A program made the translations under genes and the position numbers. Shown here one piece after another: positions 1 to 11,479 of a stretch of 64,000 nt of DNA. A model generated the notes under the pieces. It was not told the DNA's origin. It did no database searches and worked only from the letters and a program-made list of their open reading frames with translations. Position 1 is the first letter of the stretch. The number at the start of each line of letters is the position of its first letter. Origin of the DNA: Pipra filicauda (Eukaryota; Chordata; Aves; Passeriformes; Pipridae); the NCBI RefSeq assembly GCF_003945595.2, contig NW_024104320.1:1-64000 (forward strand), given 5' to 3'.

Positions 1-388
1 ACCAATTTGGCCCATGTTAACAGTACAGTCAACACCTGTAATACAGAATAAAAAAGTTTATAGTGTCTAGCAAACTTCATATACAGTCCATAAGAGAGTT
101 TCCCAGCACAAACACAACATGCTTTTGCAAAGGAATTAAAGCAAATTTGGATCAATCCCAAAATGACACACTACCATTCTTTAAGTCACTGTACAAGTGT
201 CCAGTACTGAAACGAGGGACATCACATTTTACATCAATAAAATCAAAGTACAGTGCTGAGAATGATCCTTCTAGCCACCCTTTCTGAAAAAAGGGATATA
301 CAATGTAACTGTGAAAATAATTAAATTATAATCATGATTAAATATCAACCACAAAAAAAGTCTGTATTTTGTGTTTCTCACAAAAAAA

Positions 389-465
389 ATCATAGAATCA
401 TAGAATATACTTAGTTAGAAGGGACCCATCAGGATCATCGAGTCCAACTCCTGGCCCTGTGTTAC
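389..465 (-). mobile_element. CR1 LINE 3'-end fragment
   Basis: On the minus strand this is the extreme 3' end of a CR1 retrotransposon. The plus strand begins with the repeated CATAGAAT tail and continues into a gggaccc...atcgagtccaactcctggccctg segment, which is the conserved CR1 3' untranslated region read backwards. Only about 75 bp remain, so the copy is heavily 5'-truncated, as is usual for CR1. It codes for nothing. The subfamily resembles the copies at 35.35 and 40.6 kb, which share the 'ctcctggccctg' block. Confidence 0.9.
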
Positions 466-1977
466 AAAGAATTTGGAAAAAAATACAATATTGTGGATAG
501 CCATATACAATTCTTCAACACATGAAAAGGAAAAAGCATTCTCATCACCTATGAGAAAGGGCTTCTCCTTTTCTGCTTTCTCTTCATTGAAGAGAATCAA
601 GTACAAAAAACCCCCTTCCATCATAAGATGTTAGCTGGCAAAAATAATTTGTTTGTGATCTAGGTCTATATGGACTTAATTCCATATCAGAGACCCTTTC
701 TGTATGTGTCCCACTGAATTCTTACCCACTCCTGAGCACTCCACTTATTTTTTTCAACATTGTCATGACAAATTTTTAGCTGACATCTAGAACATGGTTT
801 TTCAGAAATCAGAAAGTTTCATGGTTAATTCTTTGAATATAGGGAATAAATTGTCTATGTTTGGTAGCCAAGGCATATAAACTTAGTAATTGCTGTATAA
901 CAATCTTTCCTATAAACCAATAGATACTAAACATTTCATTAGTACCATAAAATATGATTTTTTTTTTTAAACTATGAAAGCATTTTTTGCATATCTCTGG
1001 TTTTTATACCTCAGCTGACAAATATATGCCATCAGCAGGTATCACACATATTTAATAATTTTTTACAATACAAATGTAATTCCTAACCCTCCATGATCAG
1101 AGGTCTTTTATACATTGTTATATTCCTTTAGCAACTACTTACTGGTCCCAGCTTCTCATCTGTGCACAGTGATTCACATTGTTTCTACTTGTAGTGTACT
1201 GATGAGGAAAAGGCTGGGTTTTGGATTTATGACCTTATTTGGAGTAGGGCAGGTTGATGATTAATAGTTTCTTTTGTATCATGGCAGAATTGTTTCTAGA
1301 ACACCCTACATCTTTCCTATTTATAATTCTGTTCTGTATGGTGGGTTTTTTTGTCTACCTTTTTTGAACCAAATTTTCTGTAGTATGTAAAAGGCCTTTA
1401 TATCTGAGCCGAAGCAGTCTAAGAAAGGGTGCACAACTTGAAAACTCTCTTCTGTAAAGTCTATAGATACTCTTAATATTTTCCAGAGAATACATGTTAA
1501 GTTTGCACATCCTGTTAGATTGAAAAAGCTCTACTACCGAATTCAAGTTTCTCTCTCATTTTAAATCTTCTGCTGATTAGCTGTAGCTATGTTGGATGTA
1601 AAATCATTGTGAAGTTTTTTCTAGTGCTCTGTCAATGACTTGAGGAAGTTGCTCTAGTGACTGGAAGACACAATGCTACTGAGATAACACGGGAAAAATT
1701 CTGATACATGCTAGAGGAAGAGAAACTGTGCTTTAGGAGCTGATACACCAGCTTGCCCAGTGGAATAACTTGTCTGAAGAGACCTTTAGGGCTTTGAATA
1801 CACAGTAATATTATCTTGAAGCCTTAAAAGTTTCCATCCCACAGGAATGTATTCATTGTTATATTTTTGCATTTGGAGCACGGCACAGAGCGTTGTCAAC
1901 AACAACGGTTGTTGACAGTTTTCTCTCCGGTGCCAGTGGGTAGAAATGATACCACATACACCCCCCCACACCCACCA
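466..1977. other. AT-rich non-coding DNA, no gene seen
   Basis: I see no exon, RNA gene or recognisable young repeat here. The stretch holds short T and A runs and one perfect 10-bp inverted repeat near its right end (1894-1917, listed separately). Short open frames have no recognisable domain. Confidence 0.6.
1894..1917. repeat. Perfect 10-bp inverted repeat with 4-nt loop
   Basis: TGTCAACAAC is followed by AACG and then by its exact reverse complement, GTTGTTGACA. It lies just outside the LTR fragment at 1978-2335. It could fold as a hairpin in RNA or serve as a symmetric protein site. No function is shown. Confidence 0.8.
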
Positions 1978-2335
1978 GACTGCGTGGGGTCACCCTGCCC
2001 TCACCATGTCTGCACCATGAGCTACAAGGGAATCTCTGCTTCAGATCCTGAAGCACCTCCTACCCCTCCTTCTGCGCTGACTTGGGTGTCTTTAGAGTTG
2101 GTCTCTCGCCTATTCTCAGTCCTCTCTCGCAGCTACTGTTGTGCAGCATTTTTACCCCTTCTTAAATATGTTACCAAAGAGGTGCTACCAACACTGCTGA
2201 TGGGATCAGCTTCGGCCAGTGGCAGGTCTGTCTTGGAGCCAGCTGGCACTGCCTCTACACGACACGGGGGCATCTCCTCATGTCTTCTTACAGAAGTTAT
2301 CCCTGGAGCTCCTGCCTCTTACTCTCCTCAACTCC
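1978..2335 (-). mobile_element. Avian ERV LTR fragment (5' part), probably ERVL-class
   Basis: Read on the minus strand, this matches, from memory of avian genomes, the 5' portion of a long ERV LTR. Recognisable blocks include 'ttggagccagctggcactg', the 'gacacgggggca' block and the 'cttacagaag' block. Neighbouring copies at 14018-14144 (-) and 32899-33050 (+) carry the same blocks in the same order, which supports a dispersed repeat independently of memory. The terminal TGTACTGGG end is missing or diverged here. A 208-codon open frame runs across this segment on the plus strand; it is antisense to the LTR and not a gene. Confidence 0.7.
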
Positions 2336-4716
2336 CCTTCCATTTTTCTCATCAGGATAATAATCTGGGTTTTTTAAATCTTCTTTTAGAACAGAAGAAA
2401 ACTTATTTCTTACTTATAAATCAGAAAACTCAATCACACATTTTTCACTTCTTCTGTAAGAGCAACAGACACATAGAAGTATCTATTTTATAGTTTACAC
2501 TAAAGTTTTAAGCATTTAATGCAGAAAATTACTGTTGGGTTTTTTGGTGATGTTTTTATTTGTTTTTTAATTGTTTTGTTGTTGTTGTTTGGTTGTTTTT
2601 CTAATGAATCAAATATTGCTCAGGTTTCTTGAGTATTGTCCACATCTAAGCACAAGTTTCTTCAGTGGTTCATTACTTGCATCAAGGAAACAGATAAAAA
2701 AATGTTTTATTGCCTGTCATGGCTTGGTTTAGAAAGAAAAACTGAAGCTTCCAAATCTTTTACCGATATTTTTCTCTTAAGTGCTATCAATTCCTGGCTG
2801 AGTTACAAGAGTCAGACACAACCTTCTCTTTTTGACAGATCCCTCCCTCACTGCTTATCTCCAAATGTGTGGGACAAGTTCAATGTAATGTGGAAGGAAA
2901 ACAAGTTATAATTCAGAAAGTGAATTACAGTGATACAAGAACTTTCTGTAATGCAATTATTTCTTTCATATAGCATTAGTATTATTAGACTACATATTTT
3001 ACTTGCTACATATTTATAAATACTCTGTGCTCTATTTCATTATTTTGCATAATGGAAAAGACAATATTAAACCTTGGTATCTACGACCTAGTATTAACCA
3101 GATCATCTACCAAAAAAAAAAAAGAAAAAAAGATTCATTTTGAACTTGTATTCTAGTGTAAATTTCTCTAGAGAAGGGTTCTAGGAACTATTTGATGTGT
3201 CATTTTTACTCTAGTTACAGTGACTCTTCCATCAAACACAAATTTTCAGAAACTTTGATTTTATGATTTTATAATTTATTGTCATGATGTTGCATTGAAA
3301 CCTTTCTTTTTCCTTCCCTTAGGCCTTCATTTTCAAATTTGTTACTTGAAGATGTATAAGATGTACAAGGAAAACTGAAAGTGCTTATTTCTTCCCAAGT
3401 TCTTTTGTCTTAGAACCACTGCTACCTGTGACAGATCTCAGATCAACAAGACATTAGGAGTGCATCTTAGACTCAAGCTTTTCTCTCACAGTTGTTAGAA
3501 AAGAAACCAGTTTAGTTTTTTCTTTTCATCAACATCCTTACTGCTGCTATTATTCTTGAGTATCTAAACCGGTGCCAATATCTAGGAAGCGGGATTAATC
3601 AGATTCTAAGATTTCAAAGTATCACCAAAACGTGAAAATTATCTTCAAAGCAGCAATAGAGAGTTTCATTTCTTCCGTGGAAACCTCCAGTTGTTCCGAT
3701 ATGCCTACAAAGTCTTAAACAAAATGTAAAATGCTTCTATGTTATTGCAATATACTGCATATGATATCAATAATGGAAATATTTTTCCTTCCTCTGTTGC
3801 TGCCAGATGTTCTGTGAGCAATAACTGCCCGGTAAACTTTGGTCCTGCAGTTTGCAGAATCAACAGAAGTTCTGGTCTTTTGGCTTGCTTTTGTGTTTGA
3901 GAGCAAAAGTGCATTCCCAAAGAATCTTCATTTTATAATTTTTAAATACTGTGCTTAGGCTTTATCTGTTCTTTAACCTCTAGCACATAGTGCACTATAG
4001 GTATTTTGTGGAGCCTAATCAGTGCATATTTTAAGCCAGTTGTTAGGAATTTCTGACAAAGTGCAGTGTCAGAACACATGATGCATTTTTCTTTCTGTCT
4101 TTTGTGCCACCAGTTTATAGCAACGGCTTGATTTTGTAAAGCTATACTGAGGCTTTTGGTTGACTGTTTAAATGAGCTGCTCAGCTATTTAAATGAAGTT
4201 TCATGAGCTCTCCTAAGGATTTTCAGATATTTTCCACAAGGAAAATGCCTCCTAGCAGTTCAAATGCTCTTAATGTTCTATTGGTTTTCCTTTGTGCCTC
4301 TCCTCAAAATTTTTACTTTATCCACTAACTTACTGTTGGTGTAATTCTTTTTTTAGGACATTCAGAAGTGCCAGAATGCCACATAAACATAATATCTTCA
4401 ATATCCTTCAATCCTTTTCCTCTTCTTAAAATATTTCTCCTCCTTGTTTTTGATGTTATTCCCTTCAGAAATTGCTTTCAATTGACTTAGCTTTTCTCTT
4501 TTCTCTAAAAATCTTGCCTCGAGCCTTCTGCTCCTATCATTCAGTGCAGACACATAAATAGAAAGAGACGGGCAATGGCGTGATACAGACTTCAATCACT
4601 TATAAATAAAGGAGGAAATATTAATGGCTATAACTCCGTGATTTCATGAGTTTGTGTATGTACTACAGCTTAATTAACTTCTGCTACCACTCCTTTCAGT
4701 TTAACAAAATGCAGCA
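2336..4716. other. AT-rich non-coding DNA, no gene seen
   Basis: This holds a T- and G-rich low-complexity patch of TTG repeats near 2545-2600 and an A-rich run at 3113-3132. There is no supportable exon, RNA gene or young transposon. Confidence 0.6.
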
Positions 4717-5190
4717 TATATCACAGGGTTGCACAAAATCAGAGAGTGGAGGCTGGAAGATGCCTCTGGAAATCATCTAGTCCAAACCTCCAGTTCGAAG
4801 CAGGGTCAGTCACAGCTCAGGGCATTATCCAAATTGATTTTTAAAATCTCCAAGGATGGAGATTTACTCCACAATGTCTCTGGGCAGGTTCTTCCAGTGT
4901 CTGACCTTCCTTACAATGTTTTCGCTCATTTTAAATAGAATTTCCTTTCTTTTGATTTTTGCCCATTGTGTCCTAACCTGTTCACTTGAACTTACTGAAA
5001 TGAGTCTCTTCTTTACCTCCTACTATCCGGTATTTATACACATTGATTGCTCTGAGTCTTCGCTTCTCCTGTTCTCTCATCCTCTCCTTATATGAAAGAT
5101 GCTCCAATGTTTTAATTGTTTTCTGGCTCTTCGGGGACCTCAGAAAACTCCTGGATCTTGTGTACCATGCTGTGCTGTCCCTGCAGTAGC
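4717..5190 (-). mobile_element. CR1 LINE fragment
   Basis: This is a minus-strand CR1 copy. The plus strand shows the degraded 3' tail (atcacagggttgcacaaaat), then 'tctagtccaaacctcc' and 'gggcaggttcttccagtgtctgacc', and continues into the part that encodes the C-terminus of the CR1 reverse-transcriptase ORF. It is more diverged than the 40-kb copy, with many substitutions and short deletions, so it is older. Open frames that overlap it are by-products of the repeat. Confidence 0.88.
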
Positions 5191-7978
5191 TATTGAAGAG
5201 GAGAAAGTCTGAAGAACAAAGTGTTAATGTTAATGTGCAACTTTTTCCTATTTCTGAAGAAGGTCTCTTTATTTTTTTTTCTGATCAGGTGATCTGGAAG
5301 AGACACCACCATGATGTTGCCAATGTTGTTTGCTGTATAATCCTAATGCATAAAGTTTCAGCTCCCTCATCATTCATCCCAAGGCATAGTTCCATGCATT
5401 CCCACTGCTCTCTGACATAAAAGATGTTACCTCTCTTCACCTTCCTGAATGGTGTATGTCCACGGCAGTGCTATCCCACTATACCTCTGTGATCCCAGTG
5501 AGATTGTATTCCAGCAACAGCACATACACTTCTCCATGTATTATCTTTTTGGGGATTAATATCTGCTATATTTCAATGTAGATTCAAATTTGTAAGGATT
5601 TTATTTTTTTCCTTTAAATCCCAAGATTTCCTTGATGTTTGTCTCTCTCTCCTCTGGAATAGATAGAGGCTATCCCATCTTCCAACTGCCCACTCATATA
5701 TAAAATCTGTGCTTATTCAGTCAATTTATCAGGATCTTATAAAGTATTCATTAGAGACTGTCCAGAAGAACCAACACAATAACAAAGCAGATTGATCCAG
5801 TATGGGATTATTTTGTCTTTCATTGCTTCACTAAGTTTCTTAGTGACTTGATAGAAAATGACCCGTATTTTATAACATCAATGATAAAATACGCCAGTTT
5901 TCCATAATCTGCAATAATATTGCTTCATTGTTATTACTGTTTTTCATGTTATTATGACTATTTTTGCAATGCCATCAGCTTGGATTGCTTCATCTGAACT
6001 GAGGTAGCTAAACAAAATGCCTAAATTACTATCTTAACTGTCTGAGCTAGTTTATTTGATGTTATTGTGTTATTGTAGCATATTGAAATATTAAATTCTA
6101 GGAAGAGGGCAATGCCCTGAATTGTTCTCTAGGGAAACCTATATCTCTCTTTAATAAATAAATATATGTAGATAGCCTACAGGTCCATATAAAAGCAGAG
6201 AGAATGGTATGGATCTGAGACATGGTGTCTGGGAAACCTTGTTAGTCTGACAAAAATGAGCAGTGAGATAAACCCCTTGCTTTGTACATATACTGTACTA
6301 GTTAGGTCTGAAACCCCTCAAAATTCAAAACTAAAATTTCTCTTCACTGGTATATTTTCCTGTGATTTCATCACAAACAGGTTCCAAACAACATGGACAT
6401 CAGTGTGGTTTTCCTTTGCTGGAATCGGATCCTTTAGATTGCCACTGGATAAAGTCACATGAAGATTTTAAAGCTTCTTCTCCAAATTCTTTTCTGAGTG
6501 CCTCCTTGAAAGAGCCATAGCTCTGATACTTGCAATACTGATTCTATTTCAGATATTTCTGTTGGCAGCTTATTGTTGCTACTTTTATTCTCTGAGAAGA
6601 CATAGTCAAGTATTAATCCTGAAGTCTCTTCTTTCAGGATTCAAAGAAGTTAAATATCCAACATCAGAGAAGCATCTGAAAATTTAACCCAAATTCTTCT
6701 GAGTGTCAGAATCACATATTAGAATGATGGTGCTCTAAAATGTGTGGGAATTAAGGCATATATCTCTTGGACTGAGGTGTATTTGATTTTAAGTGAACTA
6801 GAAAAGAAATGTTGATTCTAACTGGAACAGACATCATAATCTACTGACATTCATTCTTTTGAAAATACTGGCTCTTGGCAGGTATAGAGGTTGACTGCCT
6901 ATTGAATTTGGCCTTAGGATATCCATCTTAGGCAGGGAATTTGCAATGAAACCAGGCATCAGGTTTGCATTCAATAAACAGGACAGGCAATACAGGTCAC
7001 TCTTTGGTTCTGGACAACATAATTGCATCCCACAGGACAGCAAAAATCCTGTCTCTTCCTCCGTGAGGAATCTAGAGGCTATGCTCCTCTTGTTAGCTGT
7101 TTTTAGGCTTTGTCCAGTACCTTGCCAAGATCCTTTATTGTCTCATCATGTACATCCATGAAAATAGAAAGAGATGAGCAATGGTAGAACACAGACTCTG
7201 GTTGTCTGCAAACAGGGAAAATATATTCCAGCAGAAGCGTTATAAAGTCTGCTTAATGCCCAGGACAATGATGCAGTTTGACCTTCTTTCTCTTTTCTCA
7301 CTTAACTCTTCATTTTTAGTATAGTGTGTCACTTTGTTGCTTTCCTGTTTATCTGGGAAAGAAAATATAGAAAAACCACACCTTTTTCTTCAACATTCAT
7401 ATGGATTCTCTCCATATTCTTACCTACCAGCCGATTCCTATAGCTGTAAGGCATCTTGCCGCATCAGCTACCTCTCCCATATCAAGTATCAGGCACAGCT
7501 TGAGCTGCACTGAAGACAATGTTGCTATTGCTAATTCCTTCTGCGAGGGGCCGTGGATCTCACTGAACTGTCAACAAATGTATTTCTCAATCATGAACTA
7601 GAATTGATCAAATAAAAAAAACAAACGGATCTTTATTTTGTCTTTTGCTGACTATTTTACAGCTAGATCAGTTCCCCAAACTAGATTACTCTATAAGCTG
7701 TTTTACCAGAAGAAAAAAATACAATGACACAGAGAGGAAAGTGTAAACTGTTCTGGTTTTTCTCTGAAAAATTTTTGACCCAAATAACCATCAAATTACA
7801 GTTTCTCGTTACTGCAAGTTTATTTGCCTGCCTGTGGTCTCTTCTGCAGCAAGATTACTTCCTGGGTGAGGTATATGCTCTGTGGTTCTTCATTCTATGA
7901 TTTTGTGTTTAATCTTTTCTTCTTCTTAAGTAAATTTGGAGCATAACTTACATATGCAGGTACACATGCAAAAGAAAT
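5191..7978. other. AT-rich non-coding DNA, no gene seen
   Basis: I could not identify an exon or young repeat. The part at about 5280-5560 has a slightly more balanced composition and might be a very old repeat, but I cannot assign it. The rest is ordinary AT-rich DNA with short open frames. Confidence 0.55.
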
Positions 7979-8015
7979 AGAACCATAGAATGGTAGAGTC
8001 ATAGAATCATAGAAT
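7979..8015 (-). mobile_element. CR1 3' tail, left part of a split copy
   Basis: Imperfect repeats of CATAGAAT form the 3' microsatellite tail of a minus-strand CR1. The same element resumes at 8398, after the inserted LTR. The join is marked by TAGAAT, which occurs at the end of this segment and again at the start of the next. Confidence 0.88.
8010..8015. repeat. Left target-site duplication TAGAAT
   Basis: The six-base TAGAAT directly precedes the TGTCA end of the LTR. An identical TAGAAT follows its ACA end at 8398-8403. A caveat is that the CR1 tail is itself made of this unit, so the match is less surprising than it would be in unique DNA. Confidence 0.75.
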
Positions 8016-8102
8016 TGTCATAGAGTATCTGTCAGTAGGTCTTGGTCCATGAAGAAAAGAAGACACACACATACATGAACAGAGTGATGAGACAAGAGGT
8101 GT

Positions 8103-8126
8103 CTGCCTGCTGAGCATAGCAGGCAG
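8103..8126 (-). repeat. LTR hairpin next to poly(A) signal
   Basis: CTGCCTGCT and AGCAGGCAG are exact reverse complements separated by six bases. On the minus strand the hairpin lies immediately 3' of AATAAA, where R-region hairpins help polyadenylation in several retroviruses. The role here is inferred from position only. Confidence 0.75.
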
Positions 8127-8128
8127 GC

Positions 8129-8134
8129 TTTATT
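8129..8134 (-). promoter_or_regulatory. LTR polyadenylation signal AATAAA
   Basis: TTTATT on the plus strand is AATAAA on the minus strand, in the expected downstream half of the LTR, with the hairpin right after it. Confidence 0.8.
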
Positions 8135-8397
8135 GAGCTCACTGGCTTCTACTTTCTCACACACATAATGAAAATATATTTTTGCAAAAACACTTAGGAA
8201 TGTAACACCTGCATACAGCCAACAACCTCATCCTTGCACTGTAATCCTTTTCTAGCTAACTCCCTAAAATTCAAGGCTGTGTCCATGGGGAACATTTAAT
8301 CAGCATTACTGTTCTCATGGGAAACGGCCTAACACTATCCAATATTTCAAACTCCTCAAGCTCCAGGGGCTTCGTGGAGCTGCCACTTCCCCCCACA

Positions 8398-8640
8398 TAG
8401 AATCATTGAATCATTAAGGTTGGACAAAACCTTCAAGATCATCTAGACCAACCTTTGACCAAACACCACCATGCCAAGTAAACCATAGCACTTAACATCA
8501 TGTCCAATCGTTTCTTGAACACTTCCAGGGATGGTGACTCCAGCACTCCCTGGGCAGCCTGTTACAGTGCCTGGCCACTCTTTTGGTGAAGAAAGTCTTT
8601 CTTAGGCCCAATCTGAACATCCCGTTTCCTCTTGTCCTGT
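8398..8640 (-). mobile_element. CR1 LINE fragment, right part of the split copy
   Basis: This continues the CR1 whose tail is at 7979-8015. The plus strand reads tagaatcattgaatcattaa, then 'gatcatctagaccaacc', 'aacacttccagggatggtgactcc', 'ctgggcagcctgttacagtgcc' and 'tttcctcttgtcctgtc', the typical order of a minus-strand CR1 3' end. Rejoining across the LTR gives one continuous element, so the LTR is the younger insertion. Confidence 0.9.
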
Positions 8641-8785
8641 CAGATGGTTTGGTTTGGAAAGGACCTTAAAGATCATGTAGTTCCAATCCCCTTTCCAAGG
8701 GCAGGCATATCTTTCACTAGACCAAGTTGTTGACATATCTTTCACTAGACCGACCTGGGCTTGAACACTTCCAGGGCTGAGGCAT
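8641..8785 (-). mobile_element. Second CR1 3'-end fragment with internal duplication
   Basis: A second minus-strand CR1 3' end directly abuts the first ('ggaccttaaagatcatgtag', 'ccagggctgagg'). Its ATTCTATG tail is missing or eroded. Inside it, the 18-mer CATATCTTTCACTAGACC occurs at 8706-8723 and again at 8734-8751. The second occurrence replaces the sequence expected in a CR1, so this is a local 28-bp-period duplication. Confidence 0.8.
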
Positions 8786-10800
8786 ACCCTAAATGTATAT
8801 GTATGCATATGTATAACAGAAGAAACTACATTAATTTCTGCCAAATTTGTTTTTACTCTTTGTCATTATCTTTAGAGATTTTTTGATTGGTCATCACAGA
8901 GATGATCAATCATAAGCCCACAGACCAGATGGACAAAGATTTGTTAATAAACTTGTTAAGGTTAGGCACTTCGTTTTGCTGGGTAAAGGAGTGGATGCAG
9001 CAACCAGTAAGACAGCAGGTAAAGGAGTAGCTGGACGAGAATGAAGGAGTAGCAGCCTCTCAAAGGGACAACTGCGGGTAACATCTCATGGCTCATTTTC
9101 TTAGCTAGCATTGCTTCAGCTCAGTAAAGCTCATATCAGCACAAGCTTTCTAAAAAAAAAAAAAATACTGTTAACACACAAAACTATACATCTGTGTTGA
9201 ATGCTGGGATAAATACAGGTGTAAATGCTATATATGGGCATAATATCTCAGTACTTTTAATTTAATTAGCTCTGAAAGAAAATATGGTAAGTTTTTCCTG
9301 AGTTTTGTTAACTTTTGCATCCCACAAAAATTAGTCTTTGAGTTATCATTACATAAACACATTAATTTCATCTCCTGTGGCTAACACATACTAATTAATG
9401 TTCTAAAGTCCTGCTGTACTTTTACCATAAACTATCTGACCAATGGTAGTTGCAGTAAATCCTGTCAGCTGATGTGTTAAAATTCACATAATCCTCCCAA
9501 GAACTGTAATGTGCATTAGCTATCAAATGCTAGCTAGTATCATGTATCACAAGCATCAGAACATTTTAATGGAAGCATGACTTATGAGCATTTACACAGG
9601 GGCTATTTAATAGATATTAGAAAAAAATTATGAACCTCCTCTATATGCTACAAATCTAACAGTGAGAAAAGTAATTGCCATTATGTGTGTTTCAAGAGAT
9701 TTAAAAAAGTTGCTGAGTGTTAAAAGATAAAGATCTGAGAAAAGAACAGGAGACTGAGACATCCTTTAAGTTGTTATAAAATTTTCACTCTCTTTTAGCC
9801 CTCTGGTGACATTTTTTCATGACTTTGGGATTGTAACCCACTGAATGAGAAACACTGACACAGAGCGTAAGCTGTGTAGATGTAGTCAGAAGCTTTCAAG
9901 ATCTCCAACACCTATTTTATTTTACTGAGAAGAAGGTTTACATTGATTTCTTCTTCTAATTTATCTGTCTTTTGTGCCAGGGTAAGAGCAAAGAGTGCTA
10001 TTAAAAATCTTAAGATTATTAGACAAAAGAAACTCAGAAAAAACTGCCATGTAATTCACAACAGTTTATGAACTACATATACTGTACTCTGTATTTTTCC
10101 TAGCCACTGCTGTGATAGCTAATGTCTCCCAATAGTGCAAGTGACACTTACTGATGGCACAGTTTTATGTTAACTGTATTCCATTAGCAGATTTCTGTGT
10201 AAATCCCTAGGACGCATTGATTGATAACACAACTCCACATGGAATTTCAGTACAAAGCCCTCATATTACTGCACATCACACTAACTCTATATCTCAGAAA
10301 ATTTTCCAGTAAAATTGAAAAAAATTGGTCAGTCCAGTCTTGTTCTACATATCTCCTCCAAAAGAGATCCAGGAGCTTTATTTACTGTGCCTAAACCTGT
10401 GTTTGTATAAATTGTGAATCCAATTAATTTGGAACAATTTTTGATAGAATTATAAAGGTGTGAGATACACAACTACCTATTAGTGAGTAAGACAACTAGT
10501 TATTCAGCTGGACTGCAGCATTACTGTGAGTAAATAATTTCCTCACATATATTATCCATTTACTAAATAGTAAATTCATAACTACTTTCAGTTCTAGAAA
10601 GCGATACCAGTCACATTTATATACAGACATAGCACAGCTGTTACATATGTATCACAGGACACTGTTATAAACCAGAGATTGTTCTATCCCTACTTTCTGT
10701 GTTTAGATGACACCTGCATTAAGTGTTAAACTTTACTTTTTCGTTAACTGATCAATGTATTGAGCCCTGTTACTTAGTCATGTTGCATTTAATTCATGCG
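8786..10800. other. AT-rich non-coding DNA, no gene seen
   Basis: There is no supportable exon or young repeat. Around 8985-9060 the phrase 'taaaggagt' recurs in an imperfect local repeat. An A run lies at 9152-9164. Confidence 0.55.
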
Positions 10801-10807
10801 ATAAAGA

Positions 10808-10857
10808 TGAAATCATAACCCCAGTGAAGTCAATGTTAGGACTCCCCTTAACTCAGG
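10808..10857. repeat. Half of an ancient fold-back repeat
   Basis: The segment 'tgaaatcataaccccagtga agtcaatg...actcccctta' corresponds to one arm and the centre of the small palindromic repeat seen more completely at 58284-58353. Both share TGAA...CCCC..AGTCAATG. From memory, this motif recurs in bird, turtle and crocodile DNA as an old amniote repeat. The right arm is not preserved here. Confidence 0.45.
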
Positions 10858-10997
10858 TTAGCAATAACGTCACCCATTAAGCAGCTGATTGTGACTGCTA
10901 TGTTTAGGAAATAAAAGTTGTAACACACTGCTTAATTAACATTAGGTAACACCAACTAACTTTAACAGATCCAGTTTGCTAATGCTATCAGAGTTTG

Positions 10998-11027
10998 AAA
11001 CGTTTCCTTCCATAGAATGAAACGTTT
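10998..11027. promoter_or_regulatory. Pair of AAACGTTT palindromes
   Basis: The palindromic octamer AAACGTTT occurs at 10998-11005 and 11020-11027, 22 bp apart. The first sits inside the larger palindrome GAAACGTTTC. The spacing is near two helical turns, which could suit a paired protein site. The pair lies within a candidate conserved non-coding stretch. A regulatory role is inference only. Confidence 0.3.
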
Positions 11028-11479
11028 GGATTTGACCACTCCAATTGATTAAATGGCATCTAAACTTAAAAAGGATACTAAAAGTGAGCAGATATCTTAG
11101 ACTCTGGCAAGTATTTTTGTTCTTTCACTGTTCTTTACAGAACCATGTAAATGAGTTCTCACTTTGTCTGTGTGTTGTTTTTGGTAATAAAAAGTCTTGG
11201 AATAATATTTCTTTGCTGTAGGACATCATTAGTGCTATCCATTTTAGCTCTCCCATGCCTAGTATTTATTACAAGCCACCAAGTATACCTGAATATTAGG
11301 GTAAAAAAGCAGAATACAATCAAAATATTCTGTCAACCTTTCAACTGTATAACAGGATTCTGGCCCTGTAATCTTTACATTCTGTTATAATGAAACTAGG
11401 AGTGAAAAAGTGCAAACATCCATGAATTCTTGACTACAACATCTGTAGCAAACTGAATACACATATACCTTTGCATAAT

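Larger units (their letters stand above)
8016..8397 (-). mobile_element. Complete solo LTR (382 bp) inserted in a CR1 tail
   Basis: On the minus strand the element begins TGTGGGGGGAAG and ends CTATGACA, giving the TG...CA termini of a retroviral LTR. It carries a TATA-like stretch around 8171-8180, the poly(A) signal AATAAA (plus coordinates 8129-8134) and, just after it, a 9-bp hairpin (CTGCCTGCT / AGCAGGCAG at 8103-8126) like those around retroviral R regions. It is bounded by TAGAAT on both sides and interrupts one CR1 copy. No internal retroviral sequence is present, so it is a solo LTR left by recombination between two LTRs. A 6-bp duplication fits alpha/beta-type (ERVK-like) integrases. 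The family name is not recognised. Confidence 0.85.

Noticed and set aside
1867..2493. 208-codon open frame on the plus strand
   Set aside because: It runs antisense across an ERV LTR fragment, has no recognisable domain, and its proline/serine-rich product is what antisense LTR sequence gives.
5280..5560. Possible processed pseudogene or old repeat
   Set aside because: No protein similarity I can recognise, no poly(A) tail and no consistent reading frame.
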